Assembly (NCBI RefSeq): GCF_016804325.1
Contig: NZ_CP043627.1
Coordinates: 2,679,001-2,743,000 of the forward strand
Length of the DNA stretch: 64,000 nt
Direction of reading: 5' to 3'
From: Methylobacterium aquaticum
GTDB taxonomy: Bacteria > Pseudomonadota > Alphaproteobacteria > Rhizobiales > Beijerinckiaceae
The position numbers and the translations under genes are program-made. Position 1 is the first letter of the stretch. Each line of letters starts with the position of its first letter. This document shows positions 18,666 through 28,004 of the stretch, in pieces. The notes beneath the pieces were generated by a model, which saw only the letters and a list, made by a program, of their open reading frames with translations, made no database searches and was not told where the DNA came from.

Positions 18666-18941
18666 TCAAGACGGACGCCATCGGGGTTGCCGCGCGGTGC
18701 GGACCGCTTCCTGCAAGCCGGCACAGGCATGCTCCTCGCCGCCGGGGCCCTCGCGACAGACGGCGTGCAGCGCCCGGCCGTCGACCTGGAGCACGCAGGT
18801 GGTACCGTTGAGGAAGCCCCGGACGGAGAAGCCGCAGAACCGGCAGGCGGCGCGCACCTGCGCCAGGGCCGGCCCGCGGACGCGGCGGTCCCCTCCGGCA
18901 ATCGCAGCGGGTGCGAGCGCACCGTGAACCTCATCCCCCAT
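18666..18941 (-). CDS. Hypothetical Cys-containing protein, 91 aa
   Basis: ATG start with GGGAG 7 bases upstream. It contains CRFCGFSVRGFLNG, then C at VLQVDGRALHAVC and C at EEHACAGL: a CxxC plus two further cysteines that could bind a metal or form disulfides. Short and basic at the end, with no membrane segment. It lies 140 bases upstream of the kdp operon on the same strand, without clear functional connection. Confidence 0.5.
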   Translation of the reverse strand: MGDEVHGALAPAAIAGGDRRVRGPALAQVRAACRFCGFSVRGFLNGTTCVLQVDGRALHAVCREGPGGEEHACAGLQEAVRTARQPRWRPS

Positions 18942-19048
18942 CGTAACACTCCCGGTGTACTCACCAGGGGTTCTTGCGACCGGGGGGAGGCGGAAAACCA
19001 TGCGGCCGGGCGGGCCGCCTTATCAGGATTCCATCAAGGCCGGGGCAT

Positions 19049-19360
19049 TCAGGCCGCCAAGAGCTCGCCGCCCTTCTCGGCGATGGCCTGGCGCACCTTG
19101 GCCGAGAACATCCCGAGCAGCAGCGGCAGCCGGACCTCGACGCGGGCGACCGCGTCCTCGACCGCGATGGTGCCGCTCACCGTCTGGCCCATGGCGCCGA
19201 CGACGAAGGCGAGGGTGTCGCCGTCCCAGACCGGGTCCTGCATCGTGAGGCCGGCCTTCTGCACGAGCTCCCGACCCTGGCCGATGCGGGTGTCGATGCG
19301 CCGGCGCGCCTCGGCCCGGCCGAGCTGGTGGGGGATCTCGACGACCAGGGGCTTCGCCAT
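19049..19360 (-). CDS. Polyhydroxyalkanoic acid system family protein
   Basis: 103 aa starting MAKPLVVEIPHQLGR. It fits the small PHA granule-associated family (PF09650) with its opening IPHxLGRAEARRRID and a C-terminal LPLLLGMFSAKVRQAIAEKG. Members are found on or near polyhydroxyalkanoate granules with unclear biochemistry. No phasin or PHA synthase is adjacent here. The start is the first ATG with family-like sequence; the upstream extension is not protein-like. Confidence 0.75.
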   Translation of the reverse strand: MAKPLVVEIPHQLGRAEARRRIDTRIGQGRELVQKAGLTMQDPVWDGDTLAFVVGAMGQTVSGTIAVEDAVARVEVRLPLLLGMFSAKVRQAIAEKGGELLAA

Positions 19361-19663
19361 CACCGTCTCCGCGGCCCGCCGTAACCCCCTCCGGGCCGGC
19401 TTCCGGGCACGACGCTCCGGCCGGGCCGGATCATCTCCGGTTGAAATCCCCCAAGCGACCGGGGAAGACAATCCGTGCCGAGCGCGGAGGGGCGGCCGGG
19501 AAGATCGAACATCGCGATCCGGGAGGCGACCGTTGCAACGATGCGTCACGCCCCGCGGCTTCCGACCGGTCGGATGGAAGAAAACCTTCGCAAGCCGGGA
19601 CCTCTGGCTTAAGCGGAACCCCTTGGAACCGGGCGCGTCGCGCCCGACGAGCGGAGGCGGGTC
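19361..19663. other. Divergent intergenic region
   Basis: 303 bases between the divergently oriented PHA-type gene and a small membrane-protein gene. It presumably holds both promoters. No repeat or RNA gene was recognised. Confidence 0.5.
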
Positions 19664-19840
19664 TTGAGCGCGATCGAGAAGGGCATCCTCGGCGCCGTCG
19701 CCGTGTGCCTCGCGGCCACGGCCGCCCTGTGGTGGCTGGCGATGCCGGACGAGCCGGTGCGCGCCCTCCAGGACGGCCTCGGTGCCGCGGCGCTCGCCAC
19801 CATCATCGCGGGCGCGGCGGTCCGGCGCTCGTCCGAGTGA
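19664..19840 (+). CDS. Small two-helix membrane protein, 58 aa
   Basis: TTG start preceded by a strong GGAGG with 6-base spacing. It encodes MSAIEKGILGAVAVCL, a hydrophobic helix of about 20 residues, a short polar loop (MPDEPVRALQDG), and a second hydrophobic stretch ending VRRSSE. High GC3 and the ribosome site support a real gene. Function unknown. It is followed 7 bases later by another tiny membrane ORF. Confidence 0.65.
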   Translation: MSAIEKGILGAVAVCLAATAALWWLAMPDEPVRALQDGLGAAALATIIAGAAVRRSSE

Positions 19841-19847
19841 GGGGCCG

Positions 19848-19937
19848 GTGACGCCCGCCGCCTCGCGCCTGGCCCGCCGGATCGTCGCCGGTCTCGTCGC
19901 GATCGCGGTTCTGTGGATCGCCTTCCACCTGCGCTGA
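19848..19937 (+). CDS. 29-residue single-helix membrane peptide
   Basis: GTG start 7 bases after the previous stop, with GAGG upstream. A basic N-terminus (ASRLARRI) is followed by one hydrophobic helix (VAGLVAIAVLWIAFHL). It probably forms a two-gene unit with the 58-residue protein. It converges on the O-antigen ligase gene with a 9-base gap. Function unknown. Confidence 0.5.
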   Translation: MTPAASRLARRIVAGLVAIAVLWIAFHLR

Positions 19938-19946
19938 AGGCGGTCT

Positions 19947-21215
19947 TCAGGCCGGCACGGCCAACGGCTGCCGGCGGACGACCCTCTGCCGTCCCAGCAC
20001 CGCGCAGGCGCCGCCGAGGACGAACCACATGTACCAGGTCGGCACCAGGTAATAGAGCATGTTGTCGGAATAGGCCATCGACAGGTAGCCGGCCGTCATC
20101 GCCAGTATCATCCAGGCCCATCGCTGGCCGCGGAGGATCAGCCGCGCCGTCAGGACGACGACCCGCGCGTAGAGCCAGAGATAGGCGAGGAAGCCGATCA
20201 CCCCGGTCTCGAACAGGAACTGCACGTAGACGCTGTGCGAATCGATGGTGTCGTTCTCGAGCGGCAGCGGGAAGAACTGCGCGACGTAGTGGCCGAAGCT
20301 CGACAGGCCCCAGCCGAAGAGCGGGCGCTCCCAGAACCAGGTCATGGCGCCCTGCCACAGCAGAATCCGGAAGGCGTAGGAGTTCAGCTTCTCGTAGGCG
20401 TCCGCGGTGTTGCCCTGCTGGAGGTCGGCGAGGCGCTCGGCGAATTCCGGCACGGCCAGCAGCGCCACCGGCAGGCCCAGGAAGTAGAGCAGGGTGCGCC
20501 GGTCGAAGAGAAGCCCGTGGGTCACGAGGATCAGTCCGGCCCCGGCCCAGGCGCTGCGGGTCTTGGTGAGCAGGATCAGCGCGAGCAGCACCGGCACGTA
20601 GAGCGCCAGCGCCCGGCGCAGCCGCGGGCTCAGGCCGAAATTCCGGCCCGCGAGCAGCGTCAGAACGACCGCCAGGATCGTCATCAGGTAGAAGGCGTAG
20701 ATGTTGGGATGCGGGAAGCTGCTGAAGACCCGGATGCCGTCGTCGCCGAACACCGCCCAGCCGAGGGCGAGTTGCAGGCCGGCATAGAGCGTCGGCACGA
20801 TCGAGCCGGCGACGATCAGGAGCAGGACGCGGCGCAGGTCGGCGAGGTCGCGGACGAAGTAGAAGGCCAGCAGGCAGAAGGCGGCATGGGTCGCCAGCAG
20901 CATCGTGAGCCGGATCGCGGCGCCGGGATCGGGCGCCACCTGCGACGAGACCAGGCAGACCAGGAGGAGCGGCCCCCACAGGACGAGGGTGGGGCCTCTG
21001 CTCACCCGCGGCCGGGTCGCCACGCAGGCGGCGGCCACCACCAGCACCGCGAGGTTCACCGCCGCGCCGACGCCCATATCCTCGATGCCGCCGGCCTTGG
21101 TCAGGTTGAACACCGGATCGAGGGCCGAGCGCGTCAGCAGCACCGCCTCGACGAAGCGCCGCGGCCCGGCGAACCAGGCGAAGAGGATCAACACGGCGCT
21201 GGCGGCGATCAGCAT
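19947..21215 (-). CDS. O-antigen ligase / polymerase family membrane protein
   Basis: 422 aa with ten to twelve hydrophobic segments, the layout of the Wzy/WaaL (O-antigen ligase) superfamily that joins or polymerises undecaprenyl-linked glycans at the periplasmic face. The family features are a FPHPNIYAFYL loop, an LTKTRSAWAG segment (the usual TxSRgg-type motif before a helix), and a large periplasmic loop with FGWGLSSFG and DSHSVYVQFLFETGVIGF. It is an orphan here, with no glycosyltransferase cluster beside it. Confidence 0.88.
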   Translation of the reverse strand: MLIAASAVLILFAWFAGPRRFVEAVLLTRSALDPVFNLTKAGGIEDMGVGAAVNLAVLVVAAACVATRPRVSRGPTLVLWGPLLLVCLVSSQVAPDPGAAIRLTMLLATHAAFCLLAFYFVRDLADLRRVLLLIVAGSIVPTLYAGLQLALGWAVFGDDGIRVFSSFPHPNIYAFYLMTILAVVLTLLAGRNFGLSPRLRRALALYVPVLLALILLTKTRSAWAGAGLILVTHGLLFDRRTLLYFLGLPVALLAVPEFAERLADLQQGNTADAYEKLNSYAFRILLWQGAMTWFWERPLFGWGLSSFGHYVAQFFPLPLENDTIDSHSVYVQFLFETGVIGFLAYLWLYARVVVLTARLILRGQRWAWMILAMTAGYLSMAYSDNMLYYLVPTWYMWFVLGGACAVLGRQRVVRRQPLAVPA

Positions 21216-21415
21216 CGGCCTTCCCCTCGGGCTGCCTTCTGGCCGCCCTGCTTAGCCGCCCCGGCAGCGGAGCGGAGCGCCGCAAAAGGGAGAGGCCTCC
21301 TCCGCAAGGCGTAGGCCGAGGCGGGGGCGCGGCGGCTCCGGATGTCGCTGCGTCACAGGTCGCCGTCGGGCGGCGTTGCTGCTAAGCTGGCGCCCTCGAA
21401 TCCGGACACCCGCCG

Positions 21416-21820
21416 ATGCGCCTCCCCCTCGCCTCCCTGCTCCTCCTCGGCGCGCTCGCCGCCCCGGCACACGCCCAGACGACCGCGCCGGCCCCGAACC
21501 CGTTCGGCCCCGGCGCGGCGAAGCCGAATCTGGCACCGCCGCCGAACCCGCCCGCGATTCCCGCCAAGCCCGCGGCTCCGGCGGCCCAATCTCCGGCCTC
21601 CCAGGCTCCGGCCCCGCACGCCCCGGCCGCCGGCGCGATCTTCCCGACGGCCGTCGCGCCGAAATACGCCAAGGAACCGGCCGGCAGCGCCCGCCAGCAC
21701 ACCTGCCTCGACCAGTACAACGCCAACAAGGCGGCCGGCGGCGCCGGCAACGGCGGCATGAACTGGATCGAGAAGGGTGGCGGCTACTATTCCGAGTGCA
21801 ACAAGCGGCTGAAGGGCTGA
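21416..21820 (+). CDS. Exported Pro/Ala-rich protein with conserved C-terminus
   Basis: 134 aa. A signal peptide (MRLPLASLLLLGALAAPAHAQ, cleavage near residue 20) is followed by a long Pro/Ala linker and a compact C-terminal segment of about 50 residues starting at YAKEPAGSARQHTC. That segment has two cysteines (HTCLDQY and YSECNKR) and resembles small secreted domains seen in methylobacteria. It is predicted periplasmic. No catalytic motif. Confidence 0.7.
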   Translation: MRLPLASLLLLGALAAPAHAQTTAPAPNPFGPGAAKPNLAPPPNPPAIPAKPAAPAAQSPASQAPAPHAPAAGAIFPTAVAPKYAKEPAGSARQHTCLDQYNANKAAGGAGNGGMNWIEKGGGYYSECNKRLKG

Positions 21821-21857
21821 CAAACCTGTTTGATCGATCGACCGAAATCATCCCACC

Positions 21858-21996
21858 CGCAACCTCATCCTGAGGTGTTAGCCGATCTTTGATCGGCTGA
21901 CCTCGAAGGAGGGCTTCAGGGATCGCCATGGTCTCTGGCGCCATCCTTCGAGGCTCAGCGATCTTCGATCGCCCGCACCTCAGGATGAGGTCGCGA
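21858..21996. repeat. Large hairpin repeat, family B (copy 2)
   Basis: Outer arms acctcatcctgaggtg and cacctcaggatgaggt; inner arms cctcgaaggagggct and atccttcgagg. The side palindromes (gccgatctttgatcggc; gcgatcttcgatcgc) differ from copy 1. It lies between two convergent genes, a plausible terminator position. Confidence 0.85.
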
Positions 21997-22063
21997 ATGG
22001 GATCGCTCGCAAGACAAACAGGCCCTGAGTGACATCCGGGACGATCGCTGGCGCGATCGTCCC

Positions 22064-23263
22064 TCACCCCCGCGCCGGCCCGGGCGACGGCCGCACCGTC
22101 AGGGCCAAGGCCGTGCCCAAACCCGCCACGGCCAGCCCCGCCAGCACGGCCCAGGCCGGCCAGGCCGCGCCCGCGCCCTCGGACAGGGCCGCCTGGTAGG
22201 CCTCGATCGCCCAGGCATTGGGGGTGAGCCAGCCGAGGCTCTGGAGCCAGGGCGGCATCAGGAAGCGCGGCACCATGCTGCCGCCGACCGCCGAGAGCAG
22301 CAGCACCCCGAAGGTCGAGACGAGGTGGGCCTGCTGGCGGGTGCGCGCCGCCGCGCAGGCGGCGAGCCCCAGGCCCGCCGCCATGGCGGCGACCAGAACC
22401 CCGGTGACGAGCCAGGAGACGGCGTGCGGCCCGACCGAGACGCCGTAGAACAGGGCGGCCGCGCCGAAGATCAGCGCCCCCTGCACGGTGCCCTGGAGCA
22501 CCAGGAACAGGAACTTGCCGAGCACGACCACCGGCAGGCCGCCGGGAGCGGCGGCGAGGCGGTCGGCGATGCCGGACTGGCGCTCCTCGACGAGGGAGAG
22601 GGCGCCCTGCATGGCGGCGAACAGCAGGAACACCGCGGCGATGGCGCCGGCATAATAGGCGACGCGGGCGTTCCCGCCCTGTCCCTCCGCGGTCGAGGTC
22701 CGGGCGATCAGGGCGGCGAAGGAGAAGGCCTCGCGCTTCTCGCGGCTCTCCGCGAAGGCCTTGTCGAGGAAGGCGCGCTCGTCCGGCCCGATCTTGCCGG
22801 TGCGCTCGACGTCGGCGACGACCCGCGACAGGACCACGTCGGGCAGGGCCTCGTTGAGCACCCGCTGCACCTGACCGAGCGCGATCGGGGTGGCCAGGGC
22901 GCGAGCCGGGCTCTCGACCACGAGGATCGGCGCATCCGTCTCGCCGCTCCCGGCCGCGAGGTCGCCGCGCAAGACGAGCGCGACGTCGATCTCGCCCCGG
23001 CGCACCGCCGCCACCGGATCGCCGTGCAGGAGCGTGGTGCGCAGGGCCGGATCGGCCTGGAGCGCCGTCACCAGGCGCTCGGTGGTGGCGGTGCGGGCCT
23101 GGTCGAGGAGCCCGACCTGGATGCGGATGCGCTCGCCGACCGCGCCGGAGAAGATCGCCGCGAAGACGCAGAAGATCACGGTGGGCAGCACGAAGGCCAT
23201 GACCAGGGCGGCGCGGTCGCGCCACAGGGTGAGCAGCATCACCCGGAACGCCGCGACGATCAT
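22064..23263 (-). CDS. ABC-2 type exporter permease
   Basis: 399 aa in the YhhJ/DrrB-like arrangement: an N-terminal membrane helix ([18 protein letters not shown]), a long extracytoplasmic region of about 170 residues, then five C-terminal helices including [17 protein letters not shown] and [18 protein letters not shown], both typical of ABC-2 permeases. It forms an exporter with the ATPase encoded just upstream, whose stop overlaps its ATG by 4 bases. Substrate unknown; the neighbouring carotenoid gene is a hint only. Confidence 0.9.
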   Translation of the reverse strand: MIVAAFRVMLLTLWRDRAALVMAFVLPTVIFCVFAAIFSGAVGERIRIQVGLLDQARTATTERLVTALQADPALRTTLLHGDPVAAVRRGEIDVALVLRGDLAAGSGETDAPILVVESPARALATPIALGQVQRVLNEALPDVVLSRVVADVERTGKIGPDERAFLDKAFAESREKREAFSFAALIARTSTAEGQGGNARVAYYAGAIAAVFLLFAAMQGALSLVEERQSGIADRLAAAPGGLPVVVLGKFLFLVLQGTVQGALIFGAAALFYGVSVGPHAVSWLVTGVLVAAMAAGLGLAACAAARTRQQAHLVSTFGVLLLSAVGGSMVPRFLMPPWLQSLGWLTPNAWAIEAYQAALSEGAGAAWPAWAVLAGLAVAGLGTALALTVRPSPGPARG

Positions 23264-24231
23264 GCCGGTACTCCCGAGCGGGCCCGGACGGGCTCGGCCG
23301 GCGCCGCCTCCGTCACGGCGCGGTAGAGCCCGTCGAGGCCCGGCTCGCGCACCCGGATCTCCCGCACCGGCACGCCCTGGCGGCGCAAGGCCGCCAGCAG
23401 CGCGGCGCCGTCGTACCCGCCCGCGACACTGCTCCCCGCCCGCCAGGTCAGGGGCGACGCGAGATGGAAGCCGGCCTGGCGCAGGGCGGCGGCCGCCTCC
23501 GGAGCGGCGGCCTCCGACAGGGCCACCTCGTGCTCGGGCGGGCCGGCCCGCATGCCGGCGAGCAGGTCGGCGAGGCGCCCGTCGAGGCGAAGCGCGCCGT
23601 CCTGGAGCACCAGGATCCGGTCGGCCAGGCGCTCGGCCTCGGCGAAGTCGTGGGTGGCGATCAGCACCGCCGCCCCGGCCCGGGGCAGGCGCTCGAGCAC
23701 GGCGTGGATCGCCGCCCGGGCCGCCTGGTCGACGCCCTGCGTCGGCTCGTCGAGGAGGACGAGGGTCGGCTCGGCGAGCAAGGCCGCCGCGATGTTGGCC
23801 CTTCGCTGGTAGCCGCCGGAGAGCACGCCGACCAGGCGGTCCGCCACCTCCTCGAGCCCCGTGCGGGCCAGCGCCCGCAGCACGGCCGGCGCCCGCGCCG
23901 CCCGGGGCAGGCCCATGAGGCGGGAAAACACCTCCAGGTTCTCCCGCACGGTGAGGCGCGGGTAGAGGGCGATCTCCTGCGGCACCCAGGCGATGGCGCG
24001 CCGCACTCCCGCCTCGCGCCCCGGATCGCCGCCCAGGACCCGCACGCTGCCGCGGCTCGGGAGGAGGCGGCCGGCGAGGAGCCGCATCAGCGAGCTCTTG
24101 CCCGCCCCGTTGGGGCCGAGCAAAGCCACGGTCTCGCCCCGCGCCAGGGCGAGGTCGACGGAATCGAGGACCCGGTGGGTCCGGTACGAGAAGGCGAGGT
24201 CGCGGGTCTCCGCCGCGGGATCGGGCATCAT
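23260..24231 (-). CDS. ABC exporter ATP-binding protein
   Basis: About 323 aa. Walker [11 protein letters not shown]-loop [10 protein letters not shown], signature [12 protein letters not shown], Walker [11 protein letters not shown] and the switch His in ATHDF are all intact. The C-terminal extension of about 90 residues is typical of CcmA/drug-export ATPases paired with ABC-2 permeases. The start was put at the first of two adjacent ATGs (MMPDPAAE); the frame is open further upstream. It is coupled to the permease by a 4-base overlap and lies 59 bases after the DUF2141 gene. Confidence 0.92.
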   Translation of the reverse strand: MMPDPAAETRDLAFSYRTHRVLDSVDLALARGETVALLGPNGAGKSSLMRLLAGRLLPSRGSVRVLGGDPGREAGVRRAIAWVPQEIALYPRLTVRENLEVFSRLMGLPRAARAPAVLRALARTGLEEVADRLVGVLSGGYQRRANIAAALLAEPTLVLLDEPTQGVDQAARAAIHAVLERLPRAGAAVLIATHDFAEAERLADRILVLQDGALRLDGRLADLLAGMRAGPPEHEVALSEAAAPEAAAALRQAGFHLASPLTWRAGSSVAGGYDGAALLAALRRQGVPVREIRVREPGLDGLYRAVTEAAPAEPVRARSGVPA

Positions 24232-24290
24232 GCCGTCACCACAGCAAGGCTTTGCGGCATTCCGAGGGAGTGCCGCCGCCGTGCCTGGCG

Positions 24291-24731
24291 TCACCGCGCC
24301 GGCAGGGCGCGGGTGAGCCGCACCCGCAAAGCGGTGCCCGGCTCGGGCAGCCGGAACGCGGCGGCGGCGAAATCCGGGCGGCCGCGGCGGCCGGCGCCGT
24401 TCGAGAAGCCGTAGGGCTCGGTCGGCAGCCCCAGGCCCGTGCGGCCGAGGCGCCCGTCGCCGTCGAGATCCTGGAACGCCGCCACCGCGTAGGTGCCGGG
24501 CGGCACCTCGGTAAAGCCGAAGCGCAGGCTTTGGGCCGCGGCCGGCCCGCTCTGGCCGATGCGGCAGGATTCCTCCGCGAGCGACCCGGTGCAGAGCGCG
24601 ACGAAGACCCGGCCCGCCCCCGGCTCGACCCCGTCGACCTCGACTGAGAGGTCCGCGGCAAAGGCCGGCGCGGCCACGAAAGCCGGCGCGGCCAGCACGA
24701 CGAAGGCGGCGGCCAGGAGCGCGCGCCTCAC
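24291..24731 (-). CDS. DUF2141 family exported protein
   Basis: 146 aa. A signal peptide (residues 1-25, cleaved near AFAADL) is followed by a beta-rich domain with the DUF2141 pattern: GRVFVALC, then VPPGTYAVAAFQDLDGDGRLGR, then GLPTEPYGFSNGA. Two cysteines may pair. The DLDGDG loop could bind calcium. It starts at GTG overlapping the desaturase stop by 4 bases (GTGA), so it is translationally coupled to the carotenoid gene. Its role is unknown; periplasmic lipid or pigment handling is inference. Confidence 0.85.
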   Translation of the reverse strand: MRRALLAAAFVVLAAPAFVAAPAFAADLSVEVDGVEPGAGRVFVALCTGSLAEESCRIGQSGPAAAQSLRFGFTEVPPGTYAVAAFQDLDGDGRLGRTGLGLPTEPYGFSNGAGRRGRPDFAAAAFRLPEPGTALRVRLTRALPAR

Positions 24732-26295
24732 GAGGCCTCCCCGAGGCTCGGGGCGGCGAGCGGCATCCCGCGGGCGGGGACCGGTTGCAGGGCCAGATCC
24801 TCGGCCATCAGCCGCGCGGTGATGCGGGCGCCCTCGTAGATCACCGGCAGGCCGGAGCCCGGATGGGTGCCGCCGCCGACGAGGTAGAGCCCGGGCCCGA
24901 AGCGGTTATGGGGCCGGAAGTAGAGCATCTGCCCGAGATCGTGCGACAGGTTGAAGGTCGCGCCCTCGTATACGTCGAACTCGTCGCGCCACTGGGTCGG
25001 GTCGACCACGCGCTCGTAGCGGATGCGCGATTCGATGTCGGTGATCCCGAGCTTCTCCAGGCGCTTGAGCACCAGCGCCCGGTAGGACGGGCCGACACTC
25101 GCCCAGTCGATCCCGGAGCGCAGGTTCGGCACCGGCACCAGCACGTAGAGGCTGGTATGGCCCGGGGGGCCATGCCGCCGTCGGTGTAGCCGGCATGCTG
25201 GACGTAGACCGAGGGCTGCATCGGCAGCACCCCGTCGGAGACCTCGCGGATGTTGCGGGCGTAATCCTCCGACAACAGGATGGTGTGGTGGCCGAGGCTC
25301 TCCGGCATCGGGCCCTCGATGCCGAGATAGAGCATGTAGGTCGAGCAGGAGAGGCGGGCCTTCGCCACCTTGGCGTCGCGCCAGCGCGGCCGGCGAGCCT
25401 CCGGCACCAGTTCGGGCACGACCTTGGCGAAGTCGCCGTTGATGACGACCGCGTCGGCACCGATGCGCTCGCCCCCGGCCTCGACCCCGACCGCGCGCTT
25501 GCCCTCGAACAGCACCCGGTCGACGGAGGTGCCGAGCTTGATCTCGACGCCGAGGCGGCGGGCGAGGTTGGCCATCGCCTCGGAGACCGCGCCGCAGCCG
25601 CCCACCGGGTGGTAGACCCCGTGCTCGTATTCGAGGAAGCTCAGGATGGTGAACAGGCTCGGGCACCGGAACGGCGACATCCCGAGATATTTGGTCTGGA
25701 ACGAGAAGGCGAGGCGGACCCGCGGGTCCTTGAAGTAGCGCTTCAGGTCGCGGTCGACGGTGGCGTGCGGGCGCAACAGCGGCAGGGCCGCCAGCATCGC
25801 CGGGGAGGCGAAGCTGCGGATCGAATCGCAGGCCTGCTGCAAGACCGGAATGAAGGCCGCGAGCTTGTGGCGGTTGTCGTTCAGGAAGCGGCGGACGTTC
25901 TTGGCGTCGTCGGGCGCGATCCGGGCGATCTCGGCCTCGAGCCGTTCGACGTCGGGCGTCGCCTTGATCTCGCCGCCGCCCTCGAAGACGAGGTGGTATT
26001 GCGGATCGAGCCGCTCGAGGGTGAGGTGGTCCTCCAGCCGCTCGCCGCAGGATTCGAAGATGTCGGCCAGGATGCGCGGGTAGAGGAAGAAGGTCGGCCC
26101 GATGTCGAACTTGTAGCCGCCCGGCGCCGTGACCGTGCGGGTGCGCCCGCCGACGCTCTCCTCCTTCTCGATCACCGTCACCTGCACGCCGTCGCGGGCG
26201 AGCATCAGTGCCACCGCGAGGCCGCCCGGCCCCGCACCGACCACGATCGCCCGCCGCCCCGACAGGGTGCGGTACCCATCCCGCGGCTGCAACAA
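24728..26295 (-). pseudogene. CrtI/CrtN-type carotenoid desaturase, single frameshift
   Basis: FAD-dependent phytoene desaturase family. The N-terminal dinucleotide motif is VVGAGPGGLAVALML followed by EKEESVGGRT; the C-terminal FAD motif GLYLVGGGTHPGSGLP is also intact. The frame changes near 25165, between YTDGGMAP and PGHTSLYVLVPVP. One extra C in the minus-strand run of six would rejoin the halves into a protein of about 520 aa. The TTG start at 26295 has AGGAGG 7 bases upstream. Substrate (C30 versus C40) is not certain; methylobacteria make C30 pigments. It heads an apparent operon with the DUF2141 protein and an ABC exporter. Confidence 0.82.
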
Positions 26296-26477
26296 CGCTC
26301 CACCTCCTGCCAGACGCCCGACACGTCGTCCCGTTCCCACGGCCTAGTTGTGGTGCGCGGCGGTGAGCCGGCAATGGCTGCGCATTGTCGCGGCAGGGAC
26401 GGAACGGATTTTTCCCGACGGTGTTGCAGGCCGTCACGCGGCCGCGACGGTCCGGCGGCGGCGCCTCGAACCGGCGC

Positions 26478-27572
26478 TCACGCCGCCTCGTCGTCGGGCA
26501 GGACCAGGACCGCCTCCGGCACCAGCGACACCCCGACGGCGTCGCCCGGCCCGTAGGGCCCGGACCCGGGCAGGCGGGCCCGCAGCGGGAGCGAGAGGCC
26601 CGGCACCCCGAGATGCAGCACGCTCGCCGCCCCCAGGAAGGTGCGGCGCACGACCTGGGCCGGCGTACCCTCGCCGGGGCCTTCGACCCGCAGGGCCTCG
26701 GGCCGCAGGCAGACCCGGACGGAAGCCCCGTCCGGCAGGTGCGGGGCCGGGACGAATCCCAGCGGCGTGGCGGCCCCGCCCGCCGCGATGCGGGCCGGGA
26801 TCTCGGCGGCGTCGGCGAGGAAGCGGGCGGCGAACAGGCTCTCGGGGCGGCGATACAGGGCTTCGCCGGTGGCGACCTGGACGATGCGGCCGCGGCGCAT
26901 GAGCGCGATGCGGCTCGCCACCGCGAGCGCCTCCTCGGGGTCGTGCGTGACCATCAAGGCGGTGGTGCCGGTGCGGCGCAGGAGCGCCACCGTGTCCTCC
27001 CGCACCCGGTCGCGCATGCGCCGGTCGAGGTTGGAGAACGGCTCGTCGAGGAGCAGGAGCCGCGGCCCCGGCGCCAGCGCCCGCACCAGCGCCACGCGCT
27101 GCTGCTCGCCCCCCGACAGGGTCTGGGGATAGGAGTCGGCATGGCCCGCGAGGCCGACCTGCTCCAGCAGTTCGTCGGCGGCCTCGCGGGCGGCGGGCGG
27201 CTGGCCCTTCAGGCCGAAGCGGATGTTCTCGCGGACAGTCAGATGCGGGAACAGGGCGTAGTCCTGGAACATCAGGCCCACCCCGCGCTCCTCCGGCGGC
27301 ACCCGCGCGCCCGCGCCGGCGACGAGGCGCCCGTCGAGCCGCACCGTGCCGGAATCCGGTGTCTCGAGCCCGGCCACCACCCGCAGCAGGGTGCTCTTGC
27401 CGCAGCCCGAATCGCCGAGCAGCGCCATCACCTCGCCCGGCCGCACGGTGAGCGAGACCCCCGCGAGGGCCTGCACCCGGCCGAAGCGGCAGGCCAGGTC
27501 CTCCACCGCCAGGGCGGGCGCCAAGGTGGACGCCAAGACGGGGGCCGGGCGGGACGGGGCCGGTTCGGTCAT
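26478..27572 (-). CDS. FbpC/PotA-type ABC import ATPase
   Basis: 364 aa. Walker A GDSGCGKST, Q-loop MFQDYALFPHLTVRENI, signature LSGGEQQRVALVRAL, Walker B LLLLDEPFSNLD and THDPEEAL are complete, and a TOBE-type regulatory domain occupies the last 130 residues (VCLRPEAL). This pattern belongs to iron(III), spermidine or sulfate importers, with the iron type most similar. No permease or binding-protein gene is adjacent, so it is an orphan ATPase here. The 10-residue duplicated PAPVLASTLAPAL start region makes the exact N-terminus uncertain. Confidence 0.9.
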   Translation of the reverse strand: MTEPAPSRPAPVLASTLAPALAVEDLACRFGRVQALAGVSLTVRPGEVMALLGDSGCGKSTLLRVVAGLETPDSGTVRLDGRLVAGAGARVPPEERGVGLMFQDYALFPHLTVRENIRFGLKGQPPAAREAADELLEQVGLAGHADSYPQTLSGGEQQRVALVRALAPGPRLLLLDEPFSNLDRRMRDRVREDTVALLRRTGTTALMVTHDPEEALAVASRIALMRRGRIVQVATGEALYRRPESLFAARFLADAAEIPARIAAGGAATPLGFVPAPHLPDGASVRVCLRPEALRVEGPGEGTPAQVVRRTFLGAASVLHLGVPGLSLPLRARLPGSGPYGPGDAVGVSLVPEAVLVLPDDEAA

Positions 27573-27639
27573 GCGGCGTTTCCTGGTGGGGCGCTCGAAG
27601 CGGGCGGGGCGTCGCGCTCATACACGGGCCGGCAGGGAG

Positions 27640-27702
27640 GGGCGAGGGCGAGGGCGAGGGCGAGGGCGAGGGCAAGGGTGAGGGGCAAGGGCAAGGGGTA
27701 AG
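27640..27702. repeat. Hexanucleotide tandem repeat (gggcga)n
   Basis: About ten consecutive 6-base units, perfect at first (gggcga) and degenerating to gggcaa and gggtga variants. It lies 70 bases upstream of the FbpC-type gene, that is in its 5' flank. Confidence 0.9.
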
Positions 27703-27836
27703 GGCGCGGCGTGGATCGATCCGGCACGGGGGGCGCCGCGTCAGGGTCAACCGGGCGTTAAGCCGATTCATCGAATCCTGCGCATCGCCGCGACCCCGTT
27801 GGAGATCGCGGCGATGTCGCGAAGGGTATCGGGCGT

Positions 27837-28004
27837 ATGCGTAACCTGTCGGGCGAGAGGAGCGGTCTCGAGGGCGGCACCGTGGTGGCGTTCCGGCGCA
27901 AGGAGCGGGCGGCGCCGGCGGGCCACGGGTTGAGCCACGACCTGGACCACGATTTCGCCCCGAGCCCCGGGTCGCCGCCGCGCGGCGCGACCAGCGCAGC
28001 CTGA
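27837..28004 (+). CDS. Small hypothetical protein, 55 aa
   Basis: ORF beginning MRNLSGERSGLEGGTVVAFRR, charged and probably disordered, with a His/Asp-rich stretch GHGLSHDLDHDF. Its TGA overlaps the ATG of the next gene (TGATG), which suggests translational coupling and supports it being real. The ribosome site is weak. Function unknown. Confidence 0.5.
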   Translation: MRNLSGERSGLEGGTVVAFRRKERAAPAGHGLSHDLDHDFAPSPGSPPRGATSAA

